A DNA stretch of 64,000 bases from Streptomyces viridochromogenes DSM 40736 (GTDB lineage Bacteria; Actinomycetota; Actinomycetes; Streptomycetales; Streptomycetaceae), in contig NZ_GG657757.1 in assembly GCF_000158955.1 (NCBI RefSeq), positions 3,724,430 through 3,788,429 of the forward strand, read 5' to 3'. Positions within the stretch are counted from its first letter, which is position 1, and each line of letters begins with the position of its first letter. Under the pieces are notes generated by a model, which was not told the origin of the DNA, ran no database searches, and saw only the letters and a program-made list of their open reading frames with translations. Of this stretch, positions 24,075 through 32,130 are shown in pieces. A program made the position numbers and the translations under genes.

Positions 24075-25805
24075 ATGCCCGCGAAGCCCATGAACGACTC
24101 CCTCGAGACGGGAGGGCCTGCCGAGGCGGCTCCCGCGCAGGGGGCTCCTACGGAGGCGGTCACCCCGCTGATACGCGGCATCGCGGTTCTCCGGGAACTG
24201 ACCGAGGCGGACGGCACGCTGAGCCTGAGCGCCCTGGAACGGGCCACCGGCCTCGCCCGCTCCACGGTCGACCGCATCACGGCCACGCTCTCCCGCATGG
24301 GCTACGTCCGTGTGGACGGCAGGGACGTACACCTGACCCCCCGCCTGATGGAACTGGGCAACGCCTACCTCTCCGCCCTGCGCCTCCCCGCCCTCCTCTC
24401 CGCCCGCGCGGACGCGCTCGCCGACGAACTGGACGAGTCGGTCTCCCTGGCGGTCGCCGACCGCGACGGCATCCGCTTCATCCACCAGGCGACCCGCCGC
24501 CGCGCGATGTCCCTGAGCTTCCGCATCGGCGACCTGCTCCCCGCCGAACGCACCGCCCCCGGCCCGCTGTTCGCGTCGGAGTGGACGGACACCGACTGGC
24601 AGCGCTGGCGTGACCGCAGGACCTCGGACCCGAGGGACTTCTCCTTCCCGGCCGTACCGCCGCGCAAGTACCGCCCGGACGCGAGGGAGAACGAGGACTT
24701 CGTACGCCGCGCGGAGGAGGCGGCGGCGAACGGCTGGGCCCTGGACGACCAGCTGATCGAGCCGGGCCTGGTGGCGGTCTCGGTCCCGGTCCGTTCTCCC
24801 CGAGCCGACGACGGGAAGGGTAATCGCGGCCAGGTGGCCTGCGTGGCAAGCGTGGTCAGCCACACCAGCCGCCACACGGCCCACAACCTGCGCACCACCC
24901 TCCTGCCGAAACTCCGCGCGGCGGTGAAGGAGATGGAACGCGACCTGCACAGCACCCCTCCCCCGGAGCCCGGCGCACCCCCCGCGGACCTGGCGCTCTG
25001 GACGGGCGCGTCGAAGCAGGAACTGGGCCGCGAGTTCATCGAGTCCCTGGCCCGCGGCCTGACGGTCCTCACGGCCTTCGGCGCGGGCAGGCCGGAGCTG
25101 ACGCTCACCGAGGTGGCCAAGGCGACGGGCCTGGCCAGGGCAACGGCCCGCCGCGCGCTGATCACCTACGAACACCTGGACCTGGTGACGAGGACCGACG
25201 ACCGCACCTTCGCCCTCACCCCCCGCGTCCTCTCCCTGGGCTTCCCACCCCTCTCCCGCACGACCCTCCCGGAGATCGCCCAGCCCCACCTGTCGGACCT
25301 GACCTCCCGCATCCACGAGTCGACGTCCGTGGCGGTGCTGTCGGACTCGGGCGAGGAGATCCAGTACACGGCGAGGGTGGCGACGGGCAGGGTGATGAGC
25401 GTGAACATCACGGTGGGCACCCGCCTGCCGGCCTACGCGACGGCCCTGGGCCGAGTCCTCCTGTCCGACGCACCCGCCCCGGGCCCTCCTCTCGGCCCCC
25501 TGCGCCCCCTGACCCCCCACACGATCACGGACGCCCATGCACTCGAAAAGGCCCTGACCTCGGTCCGCTCCCAGGGATACGCCCTGGTGAACGAGGAACT
25601 GGAAGAGGGCCTCCGCTCCCTGGCGGTCCCGATCCGCGACCGGTCGGGACAGGTCGTGGCCGCCCTGAACACCGCGATGCACGCCAGCCGCCACACCCTG
25701 CGCGAGTGCGTGACGGACCTACTTCCTGCGTTGCTGGTGGCAGCCACCCGCATCGAGTCAGACCTCCACACCGCCGCCCGCTTCACCCACGTCCCCCTGA
25801 CCTGA
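24075..25805 (+). CDS. Tandem-duplicated IclR-family regulator
   Basis: 576 residues containing two complete IclR units. The first has a winged helix at about 32-92 ('LSLSALERATGLARSTVDRITATL') and an effector domain to ~285. The second has a winged helix at about 325-385 ('LTLTEVAKATGLARATARRALITYE') and an effector domain to the end ('EELEEGLRSLAVPIRDRSGQVVAALN'). Single-unit IclR proteins are about 260 residues; this is a head-to-tail fusion, as in some PcaR/PobR-like regulators of aromatic acid use in Streptomyces. One chain could bind as a pseudo-dimer. It is the last core gene before the tRNA and island. Confidence 0.9.
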   Translation: MPAKPMNDSLETGGPAEAAPAQGAPTEAVTPLIRGIAVLRELTEADGTLSLSALERATGLARSTVDRITATLSRMGYVRVDGRDVHLTPRLMELGNAYLSALRLPALLSARADALADELDESVSLAVADRDGIRFIHQATRRRAMSLSFRIGDLLPAERTAPGPLFASEWTDTDWQRWRDRRTSDPRDFSFPAVPPRKYRPDARENEDFVRRAEEAAANGWALDDQLIEPGLVAVSVPVRSPRADDGKGNRGQVACVASVVSHTSRHTAHNLRTTLLPKLRAAVKEMERDLHSTPPPEPGAPPADLALWTGASKQELGREFIESLARGLTVLTAFGAGRPELTLTEVAKATGLARATARRALITYEHLDLVTRTDDRTFALTPRVLSLGFPPLSRTTLPEIAQPHLSDLTSRIHESTSVAVLSDSGEEIQYTARVATGRVMSVNITVGTRLPAYATALGRVLLSDAPAPGPPLGPLRPLTPHTITDAHALEKALTSVRSQGYALVNEELEEGLRSLAVPIRDRSGQVVAALNTAMHASRHTLRECVTDLLPALLVAATRIESDLHTAARFTHVPLT

Positions 25806-25895
25806 CCCCCACACCCGCCCGACCCGTATCCGGTACGCTGACGCCTGTGGTCATCCCCGACCACAGGCACGCCGCTGCTTGCGTCCGCTGCCACT

Positions 25896-25971
25896 GCCTT
25901 CGTAGCTCAGGGGATAGAGCACCGCTCTCCTAAAGCGGGTGTCGCAGGTTCGAATCCTGCCGGGGGCACCA
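25896..25971 (+). tRNA. tRNA-Arg (anticodon CCT)
   Basis: 76 bases with encoded CCA. Acceptor arms GCCTTCG and CGGGGGC, D-arm GCTCAGGGGATAGAGC, anticodon stem CCGCT/AGCGG with loop CTCCTAA (anticodon CCT at 34-36, reading AGG), T-arm GCAGG-TTCGAAT-CCTGC. Its 3' half is the attachment core for the elements that follow. From memory, temperate phage VWB also uses a tRNA-Arg(AGG) gene as its site in Streptomyces. Confidence 0.97.
25931..25966 (+). other. Attachment core in the tRNA (att copy 1)
   Basis: The 36 bases from the anticodon loop to the acceptor stem are identical to 31959-31994, and 33 of them recur at 33482-33514. This is the usual footprint of tyrosine-integrase elements entering the 3' end of a tRNA gene. 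Confidence 0.85.
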
Positions 25972-25975
25972 GCGC

Positions 25976-26009
25976 AAAGGCCCCGGACCGATCATGGTCC
26001 GGGGCCTTT
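25976..26009 (+). terminator. Terminator after tRNA-Arg
   Basis: Perfect 14-base arms 25976-25989 and 25996-26009 with a six-base loop; the right arm ends CCTTT. Confidence 0.8.
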
Positions 26010-26021
26010 GACATGCGCTTC

Positions 26022-26096
26022 TGACATCAACGCGGGCGGTCGAGAGCTCCCCTCGCTTCGGCTACCAGCGAATCGTCTGGCCCTCCGGGGTAACGG
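26022..26096. repeat. Island direct repeat 1, copy A
   Basis: About 70 bases similar to 44287-44357. The last 38 bases (26059-26096) are identical to 44320-44357. It contains the 3' end of the 74-residue gene, so copy B carries only the tail of that gene. Confidence 0.85.
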
Positions 26097-26286
26097 TGAC
26101 GGTGAACTCCTCCAGCTCCGGTGCACCGGCGGCGTGCCAGCGGCCGAACTGTTCTTCCACGCGGTCCCACAGCCCCTCCGGCCCACCCTGCCGGACCAAC
26201 CACCGGCCGCCGTCCTCGTACACCACGGCCCACGAACCGGAGTCGACGTCAACCAGGACATCCTCGGTGCGCCCATTCCGGTCCAT
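26062..26286 (-). CDS. Hypothetical protein of integrative elements (74 aa)
   Basis: ATG at 26286 to TAG at 26062. It begins 'MDRNGRTEDVLVDVDSGSWA', has 'VVYEDGGRWLVRQGGPEGL' and ends 'VTPEGQTIRW'. It looks like a small alpha/beta protein with no signal or membrane segment. It is the first gene of the island, next to the tRNA, where an integrase would be expected but is missing. A 12-codon remnant of its 3' end recurs at 44.32 kb. No function is known to me. Confidence 0.65.
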   Translation of the reverse strand: MDRNGRTEDVLVDVDSGSWAVVYEDGGRWLVRQGGPEGLWDRVEEQFGRWHAAGAPELEEFTVTVTPEGQTIRW

Positions 26287-26411
26287 CGTCAGTACGGCCC
26301 GTGCGCTTCACAATGACCCACGCGCTCCGGTCAGCGGCCTTCCTGCCGTTAGCCCTCTCCCCACGACGCGGAGAACTCCGCATCAACGCACACAACTTCG
26401 AGCCCGCCAGT

Positions 26412-26534
26412 GACTGAGTTACAACTTCTCTACGGGGTTTCAAGGCGGCTCGCTCCGCTCCCCGTGCGCGGCCCGGCCCCCGGCCGGGCCTGCACTCCAG
26501 TCTCCGCCCCGCTCCAGCCCGGCCGGCGCCCGTG
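26412..26534. repeat. Island direct repeat 2, copy A
   Basis: About 120 bases, roughly nine in ten identical to 41363-41485. It starts GACTGAGTT, contains AAGGCGGCTCGCTCCGCTC and a GC-rich centre, and ends in CGCCCGKGCC. Non-coding in both places. Confidence 0.85.
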
Positions 26535-26616
26535 CCGCGCTCAAAGCAGTCAGCCGCCTGACGCCAAACAAGGGCTACATCGTGGCTGACGGCTGAGGCG
26601 CAAGCATGGGGTAGTG

Positions 26617-26700
26617 GCGGAGCCGGCTCATCCGTCCTCCGCAGGACAGTCGGTTCTGCCCGTAGAGACCCCAGCGGGTGACGCCTCCCGCTAACAGAAC
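26617..26700. ncRNA. Possible structured RNA
   Basis: Three nested or adjacent perfect stems in 84 bases: GCGGAG/CTCCGC (26617-26622 with 26637-26642), GTTCTG/CAGAAC (26653-26658 with 26695-26700) and, inside the latter, AGCGGG/CCCGCT (26673-26678 with 26687-26692). No reading frame uses the region. It lies 50 bases before the end of the crystallin-like gene on the other strand. I do not recognise the family; either strand could be transcribed. Confidence 0.3.
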
Positions 26701-26752
26701 GGAATGAGACACCGGCGTGATGATCAGGCGACCCACTGGATAGTCCCAGTCC

Positions 26753-27181
26753 CTAGTCGATCACCTCTGCGGGCGGGCCGTCGGTGCTACTGGTACAGAG
26801 GAAGGTGAGGTCGTTGTCCGAGATCCAGTTGGGTTGCCACACTCCGATGCTCCGGTACCCGACATGGAAGTACGGACCCTTGCACCACACCTCACCCAGA
26901 TCTGGCACGGATTCCTGGATGTCCTTGTAGTCCTCTTGCCCTTCGGCCACGTAGACGCTGGCTGGCCTGTACCGGAAGACCCGGACCAGGCGGGCCTCCT
27001 TCGCCTCTGGCCTCCCCTCGTCCACAGGGACGGGGTCGGGCAGCTTGATAGAGCGCACGCAGGGGAGACCGAGGGCCTTGAGCGAGTAAACCCGGTCCGG
27101 GTGCGTGTCCTCGTAGTCCAGTTGCTTTGAAGGCCCGGTGTAGTCGGGGCCGCTATAGAGGGTCACCTTCAGGTCGGCCAC
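26753..27181 (-). CDS. Hypothetical protein, N-terminus beta/gamma-crystallin-like
   Basis: 142 residues. The first ~45 ('VTLYSGPDYTGPSKQLDYED', then 'YSLKALGLPCVRSIKL') fit the Greek-key crystallin pattern of aromatic-x-glycine followed by a conserved serine. The rest has several Trp/Tyr residues ('VWCKGPYFHVGYRSIGVWQP') and ends acidic. No signal peptide. Third-position GC is lower than in the core genes, fitting acquired DNA. It is island cargo with no clear operon partner. A carbohydrate- or calcium-binding role is only a guess from the fold. Confidence 0.55.
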   Translation of the reverse strand: MADLKVTLYSGPDYTGPSKQLDYEDTHPDRVYSLKALGLPCVRSIKLPDPVPVDEGRPEAKEARLVRVFRYRPASVYVAEGQEDYKDIQESVPDLGEVWCKGPYFHVGYRSIGVWQPNWISDNDLTFLCTSSTDGPPAEVID

Positions 27182-27944
27182 GGGTATCCCTTCGCGTCGT
27201 CCGTCCGCGCAGAGCCCGGACGGTTTTAGTCCTCGGGTCAGCTTTCCGAAACATATCGTTGCTTATTTGTGAGAAACGCCGACATCGTGGGAACTGAATG
27301 CCCGGAATCCGAAAATCCTGCACTATCCGGTTCCGCACGCGGCGCGCCAGAGCCGACGCGCCCACCGACCGATACTTCCCGCAGCTGGCGCCTGCTTGCG
27401 TGCGGCTTCCTCTGAGCTCTGCCTCATGAGGTTTCTCCAGACCGGGAAGCAGCACGACCGCTCCGAGCACCAGGGCCAGGCCGACACCCACCAAGCGCGA
27501 CCCATGCCACCCAACCGCCCATTGGTCCAGGTCACATGGTCGCGAGTATCGGCACGACCAAGTGCACGACGGCGACCAGCCCTGTAGGACCGCCGGTCGA
27601 ACTCCGAGAAGATCCGTGGCGCGGCGCCCGGTTTCGTCGCGGTCTGCGGACCGGTCGCGCCATCGCTGAGTGGCTGGCTGGGGCGGAGCAGAGGCGTCAG
27701 CGGGTTAAAGATCAAAAGCATGGCAGCGTGGCTAAGGCCGGTGGGAGGTTGCTACAACATACGTGGCGGGTGCTTGCTCGCCGCACCCGCCATCCTGGCT
27801 TGCTTTCTGTGACTTAAGTCAGAACCCCTTTCAACTCGACATCCAAGGGCCAGGTTTCGGCAACACCCGAATCCGAGCGGGCCAACGACGCCGGTACATC
27901 TTCCATAGGAGGGGAGAGGCGGCGGCGCGGGATGCGGTGTTCGA
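27182..27944. other. Island stretch without a convincing gene
   Basis: Lower GC than the flanks. On the minus strand near 27400-27490 one frame shows a short hydrophobic segment ('VGLALVLGAVVLLPGLE'), which could be a small membrane peptide or a remnant, but no start with a ribosome site or coding bias continues from it. Confidence 0.5.
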
Positions 27945-28412
27945 TCAGAGGTTGTAGCGCTCGACCTTGAGCACCCAGTTCTGGAAGCCTGCTGTCGTGT
28001 TGGCTCGCCCGACCTTGACCTTGACTTGAGCGGTGACGTTGCGTGTGGTCAGGCTGACGGGGAACTGGACGACGCGGATCAGGGTGTGCGAGGACCATTC
28101 CGGTCCGCCGCGGGCGGTGACGAAGCGGTGGTTGGTGCTGACCGGCGCGGCCTGGTCGTTGCCGAAGAAGACGGTGACGTTTGCTACGGCGTTGTTTTCG
28201 GGGTGTTCGACGATGGCCTCGGCGCTGAAGGTTGCGACGAAGAGGGCTCCGTACGAGGGGGTGTTTTGTCCGACTTGCAGGGGGATGGATGCACCAGGCA
28301 GGTCGGCCCAGTTGGTGTCGGTCAGCTCCTGACGGGCGTCGTCCCAGACCAGGTGGGTGTTGTCCGGCGCCCGGTTGGTGTTGAGGACGGTGAGGTTGGG
28401 GGGTGTACTCAT
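27945..28412 (-). CDS. Hypothetical protein (155 aa), probable beta-sandwich
   Basis: ATG at 28412 with GGGAG eight bases before it. Alternating polar/hydrophobic stretches ('PSYGALFVATFSAEAIVE', 'VANVTVFFGND', 'TLIRVVQFPVSL', 'NVTAQVKVKVGRA') suggest an all-beta protein. It has no signal peptide, transmembrane helix or cysteine. Codon use is more relaxed than in core genes. It ends with 'LKVERYNL', possibly a strand end of a shell or virion-like protein. I do not recognise a family. It stands alone between two non-coding stretches. Confidence 0.65.
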   Translation of the reverse strand: MSTPPNLTVLNTNRAPDNTHLVWDDARQELTDTNWADLPGASIPLQVGQNTPSYGALFVATFSAEAIVEHPENNAVANVTVFFGNDQAAPVSTNHRFVTARGGPEWSSHTLIRVVQFPVSLTTRNVTAQVKVKVGRANTTAGFQNWVLKVERYNL

Positions 28413-29281
28413 GGGTTAACTCCCTTTGGTTTGGACGTTTGTTGGAGTCAGCGAGCGACCCCAGAGAGGGCTCCCCGCTTTGCATAGCCACCACTCCGGC
28501 TGTAGTCACATAGCGTGCATGCTCGAATACATTGAGTCATGACCGCTTGTGGGTCGCGGCCACGCACAGCGCCCGGCTCGTGTACAGCTGATCTGCCAAC
28601 CGCGCAGCCCCGGATGCAAAGGACCCTCCGCACGAAGGCCCGGCCGCATCCGCTTGTGCTGCACGTCCTCGGGAGGCGCAGTGGCCGCGCTAATCCCTAA
28701 GCGACACTGCCGACGCCTCGTGAATGCCAGCCGTACGCGGAAACTGGCACCACGAGCCGGACTATCTTGACGGGAAAATGCCAGCGCACAACCCCTCTGG
28801 GCCCCGAACCCGCGCGCCTCACCCAGGTCCGCGCGCCCCGATCAAAGGCTCCGGACCGCGAGCGCATACCACCCGGAGGGCCCCAGAGGACACCCTCCGC
28901 CACAATCGGATCGCAGACAACGCCGCCCCGGAGCGCCTAGAGGCCTGCCCTAGCACCGGCCACTGACAACGTGCCGACGGCAGAGAGCTGAGGTGCAGCA
29001 GCGAGGTACAGCAACCCCAGCAACGGCAGCGCCCAACACCGATCCTCATGGCCCCCGACGGCTTCTATGACCACCATTGACCCGATCTCTGTAGAGCTAC
29101 GGACCAGAAGGTTGCGGCTGTGGTGTACTCGCACCACAAGCGCACCAGATCCAGCGGGGAACAGCGGGGAACCGCAGTGAAGCAACCGGGCTCGACGAAG
29201 CTGCATCACAGCCGTTCGTCCAGGTCAGCACCCAACCCGCCTGCAAATGATCGCAGCTTCCCAAGCAGATGGTTCGGCAGC
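28413..29281. other. Island stretch without a convincing gene
   Basis: No frame shows sustained coding bias. TGCCAG occurs at 28725 and 28782, and as its inverse CTGGCA at 28744, forming TGCCAG-N13-CTGGCA (28725-28749). This could be an old operator. The sequence looks like decayed DNA. Confidence 0.5.
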
Positions 29282-29381
29282 TCAGTACGGCCGCGGAATC
29301 TCGTGCTCGCTCAACGCAGCCTCGTACCGCGCCAGCAGACCATCCAGGTTCGCCAGAAGAAGGCCGGCGGAGTCCCGGGCT

Positions 29382-30380
29382 TCATCTACGTCGCCTCGCT
29401 CGCATGCCGCCACCACCTCGGCCACGTCGCTGCGGAGGCTTCCTCTCCAGCAGGTCGGCCATGGCCTCGAGCATCGGCGAGCCGGTCTCCGGTTCCAGCC
29501 AATACCACTGCCCGGACGGGTTGCACTCCAGGAACCACCATTGCCCCTCGCGGTCGATGGCGAAGTCGAAAGCGCCGAAGACGAGACCGAAGCGGGCCAG
29601 GTATGCGTGCAGGGCGTCGACGATGCCGGGCGGCGGGCTGACCACGGAGTAGCGCAGGCGGCTGTAGTCGGTGCGCCAGTCCAACAGGTCCGAGTCGATG
29701 CGGACAGGGAACACCCGGTCACCGATGATGGTCACGCGTACGTCCGCGGTCTTCTCGATCCGCTGCTGGAACAGGTGCGCGGTGCCGGAGACGGCCTCAT
29801 CGATGTCATCGGCCGCCACCTCGGCGACCTCCACGGTGCAGGAAACCCCGTCGATGCGATACAGCGGCGCCGACAGAGGCTTGTAGATCACGGGTGCGTG
29901 CTGCTTGATGAACGACCGCGCGGCATCCGGGTCCGAGGTGATGACCGTCGGCGGGACATGGAACCCCGCAGCCGCAGCGGCGGCCAAGCCGGACGGTTTG
30001 AACTCGGCGTCCCCAATGCGGTGCGGGTGGTTGACGTACAGGCAGCCGGGAAGCGACGCCAGGACTCCCCCCAGACCGTAGCGGGCCTGAGCGACCGCGA
30101 ACCGGGCGTCCTGCTCGTCCAGATGCGGGAAGGTGAAGCCGGAAGGCCGGCGGTAGTACAGGGACCGGACCTGTGTCAGGTCGGCGGCCCGTGACGGCGT
30201 GGACAGCGTTCCTCCCACGCCGTTCGACGTGATCGTGGCCGTGACCGACAGGGCGTGAGGGAAGTCCCCCGAGTCGAACCGCACGACCGGGACACCCCGG
30301 TCGTGCAGCTCACTGATCACCACATCGGCCGTGGGGTCGTCCAGATTGGTGACGACCAGCACCGGACCGAGATCGCTCAC
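29382..30380 (-). CDS. tgmB: ATP-grasp graspetide ligase (SAV_5884/TgmB family)
   Basis: 332 residues from the GTG at 30380. Start 'LGPVLVVTNLDDPTADVVI', pre-ATP-grasp 'SLYYRRPSGF', nucleotide-binding 'VIYKPLSAPLYRIDG', central 'LFQQRIEKTADVRVTIIGD' and metal/ATP-binding 'FDFAIDREGQWWFLECNPSGQW' split over about residues 275-298. This matches ligases that couple Asp/Glu side chains to Ser/Thr/Lys in a precursor peptide. It overlaps tgmA by four bases (GTGA). The last ~18 residues are an abnormal Arg/Gly run, while another frame continues with normal coding sequence to 29282, so the 3' end may be frameshifted. Confidence 0.9.
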   Translation of the reverse strand: MSDLGPVLVVTNLDDPTADVVISELHDRGVPVVRFDSGDFPHALSVTATITSNGVGGTLSTPSRAADLTQVRSLYYRRPSGFTFPHLDEQDARFAVAQARYGLGGVLASLPGCLYVNHPHRIGDAEFKPSGLAAAAAAGFHVPPTVITSDPDAARSFIKQHAPVIYKPLSAPLYRIDGVSCTVEVAEVAADDIDEAVSGTAHLFQQRIEKTADVRVTIIGDRVFPVRIDSDLLDWRTDYSRLRYSVVSPPPGIVDALHAYLARFGLVFGAFDFAIDREGQWWFLECNPSGQWYWLEPETGSPMLEAMADLLERKPPQRRGRGGGGMRARRRR

Positions 30381-30688
30381 TGGTCGGTGTCGTTCCCCGT
30401 GTCCTGGTCACCGCCGCCGCTGCCACCACCACCGGAACCGTCTGACGGATTACCGGTGTTGGTCGCCGGGTTCGTGCCACTGCTGGTGCCGTGCTTCCCC
30501 ACCTCCAGCACATGGCCGTCGGCGTCGAAGTAGCGGCCCGTCTGGGTGGTTCGGTCGAGCTCGACGCGGGCGTAGCCCGACGCCATCGCCGGATACGGAG
30601 CCATGCGCCGCACGCCCCAAGGGGACGGCGTGGCCGCGCCGGACGGCAAAGGCGTCCCGGTCGGGAGCCGATCGGAGTGAGCAAACAA
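30377..30688 (-). CDS. tgmA: Graspetide precursor peptide (ATP-grasp target RiPP)
   Basis: 103 residues from a TTG at 30688 preceded by AGAGGAAG at five to six bases. The leader has the family blocks 'SDRLPTG', 'PWGVRRMAPYP' and 'TQTGRYFDADGHV', the last being the docking region just before the core. The core from about residue 64 ('EVGKHGTSSGTNPATNTG') is rich in Thr/Ser/Lys nucleophiles, and its tail is Gly/Ser followed by an Asp-rich end ('DQDTGNDTDQ', Asp94, 96, 100, 102). Ester or amide crosslinks between these are expected of TgmB. The product structure is not predictable from sequence. Confidence 0.88.
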   Translation of the reverse strand: MFAHSDRLPTGTPLPSGAATPSPWGVRRMAPYPAMASGYARVELDRTTQTGRYFDADGHVLEVGKHGTSSGTNPATNTGNPSDGSGGGGSGGGDQDTGNDTDQ

Positions 30689-30780
30689 GAGTTCTTCCTC
30701 TCTTCTTCGGTTGCTTGACGAGCCCGCCCCGGCGCTCGACCTGTCCAGGGTTGGGGGCCGGGGGCGGGAGTCTCCTTGGA

Positions 30781-30969
30781 TCAGGCGGCGCGGCGTGCAT
30801 CCCGGCATTCCCTGCTCAGCCGTACGGCTGCGGGGCACGTCAGCCGAAGGTTCGCGGCCCGGTCGTCGGCGGCCGTGCAGGCCGGGCACGTCATGCAGTG
30901 GTCCGCCAGGCGCTCGAACGCGGCTGCCCAGGGCGCGCCGACGGACGACGGATACTCGCGGCCGCTCAT
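30781..30969 (-). CDS. Small cysteine-rich protein of the graspetide operon (62 aa)
   Basis: ATG at 30969 overlaps the stop of the gene upstream by four bases. It has five cysteines at 25, 28, 31, 45 and 55, three of them in 'HCMTCPACT', a likely metal-binding knuckle. The middle helix 'APWAAAFERLADHC' is well formed. It ends 92 bases before tgmA, in the same direction. Its place between the 193-residue gene and the precursor suggests a role in expression or maturation. No characterised homologue is known to me. Confidence 0.7.
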   Translation of the reverse strand: MSGREYPSSVGAPWAAAFERLADHCMTCPACTAADDRAANLRLTCPAAVRLSRECRDARRAA

Positions 30970-31547
30970 CCCTCCGGCTCCGCGGGCATGCAGTGCCGTC
31001 CGGCGGCGATCAAGCGGGCGACCTCGACGGGCGAGCAGAGCGTCGAGGGCGAGTCCATAGGCGTCGACCAGTAGGTGGCGCGGCGACGGGTCCATTGCAC
31101 GGCGTCCACTCTCGGCACGCCGAGGTAGCTGCCGCGGCCGAGGCAGTCCACGTCCATGGCCCGCCAGTCGTCGAGGGCCTGGTGCCATGTCCTCGGCATG
31201 CTCGCGGGGACCAGGGCGTAGTACCGGTGGAAGTACGGATCGCAGATGACCGGGCCGCCGTCGAGGGTCTCGCGCAGGAACCGGTCCAGCTCTGAGCCCT
31301 CGGCGATGCCAGTGAGGGCCACGAGGAGGCGGCCGGGGATCCGCACAGCTGAGAACAGGGTGCCCAGCGGCAGCAGCGTCACCTGGTACTGGTCCCATTC
31401 CAGCCGGGCGCGGTCACGGCTCGGTGCCGGAAGTGTTGCCAACAGCCAGTGCTCCGAGGTCAACCGCCGGTCGGCAGTGGGGTGAATGAGCACGCCGGGC
31501 CCAGCCTTGATGGGTCGTAAGGCCTGCTGGCTGTGGTCGCTGGTCAT
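30966..31547 (-). CDS. Hypothetical protein heading the graspetide operon (193 aa)
   Basis: ATG at 31547 with GGGAGG seven bases upstream. Soluble, alpha/beta, with blocks 'SEHWLLATLPAPS', 'LPLGTLFSAVRIPGRLLVAL', 'GPVICDPYFHRYYALVP' and 'DCLGRGSYLGVPR'. The 'GPV...YYALVP...GSYLGVP' order is reminiscent of the N-terminal domain of bifunctional primase-polymerases of actinobacterial elements, but the catalytic acids are not evident, so I leave it unassigned. It is translationally coupled to the cysteine-rich gene and in line with tgmA and tgmB. Confidence 0.7.
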   Translation of the reverse strand: MTSDHSQQALRPIKAGPGVLIHPTADRRLTSEHWLLATLPAPSRDRARLEWDQYQVTLLPLGTLFSAVRIPGRLLVALTGIAEGSELDRFLRETLDGGPVICDPYFHRYYALVPASMPRTWHQALDDWRAMDVDCLGRGSYLGVPRVDAVQWTRRRATYWSTPMDSPSTLCSPVEVARLIAAGRHCMPAEPEG

Positions 31548-31569
31548 GCTCGCGCCTCCCCTGTCGCAT

Positions 31570-31947
31570 GTGGTCCGCCTCAGCATCGCCCTCGTGACCG
31601 GCCTGGACACCAACGGGCACCGCGGGCAGGCATGGCTCAACCTGGACAACGCCGCGGCTCTCCTCGTTGAGGAACCCGAGGACGTGGACGACGTGAGCCT
31701 GTGGGTGGGCACCCCGGAGTTCGAAGAGGCCATCGGACATAAGCGTGCAGAGCTGGATGCGGAGGTGCCGGCCGACGCCGAAGGCACTCTCGTGTGGGCT
31801 TCAGCAGCTGGTGTCCAGGCCGCGGCGCAGCCGTCTCGGATCGAGGAACTGCTGCGTGCACGGGAGACCTTCGTGGAGGAGCTGTTCGACGCGCTGCTGG
31901 ACGAACTGGGCTTCCCTGAAGCTGTCCACTCTCCACCGAAGCCATAA
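31570..31947 (+). CDS. Hypothetical protein next to the second att copy
   Basis: About 125 residues from GTG 31570; an ATG at 31486 in frame would overlap the divergent operon. It is acidic, with 'LALLVEEPED'-like content ('AAALLVEEPEDVDDVSLWVG'), and a helical end 'IEELLRARETFVEELFDALLDELGF'. No start has a clear ribosome site, and the protein may be the remaining C-terminal part of something longer. The stop lies 12 bases before the att copy, so it is the last gene of the first element. Confidence 0.45.
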   Translation: MVRLSIALVTGLDTNGHRGQAWLNLDNAAALLVEEPEDVDDVSLWVGTPEFEEAIGHKRAELDAEVPADAEGTLVWASAAGVQAAAQPSRIEELLRARETFVEELFDALLDELGFPEAVHSPPKP

Positions 31948-31958
31948 GAAACGACGTT

Positions 31959-31994
31959 TAAAGCGGGTGTCGCAGGTTCGAATCCTGCCGGGGG
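31959..31994 (+). other. Attachment-site copy 2 (tRNA-Arg 3' half)
   Basis: 36 bases identical to tRNA positions 25931-25966 without the rest of a tRNA. It is followed by GTGCA instead of CACCA, so it is not a functional tRNA end. It is the right boundary of the first element. Confidence 0.85.
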
Positions 31995-32002
31995 TGCAGC
32001 CA

Positions 32003-32045
32003 GAAGGGCCAGCTCAGGAGGGACTCCCTCCCAAGCTGGCCCTTC
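32003..32045 (+). terminator. Hairpin after att copy 2
   Basis: Perfect 12-base arms 32003-32014 and 32034-32045 with a 19-base loop that itself holds a short palindrome. It has the same place relative to the tRNA fragment as the real tRNA terminator, so it was probably a tRNA terminator once. Confidence 0.65.
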
Positions 32046-32130
32046 GGCGTTCCAGGCGCTGTGCCACACGCGCGCCACTACGCCGGCGTCACCACCCAGG
32101 CGTCCTGTCGCGTCCTCGACTGTGCACCCT

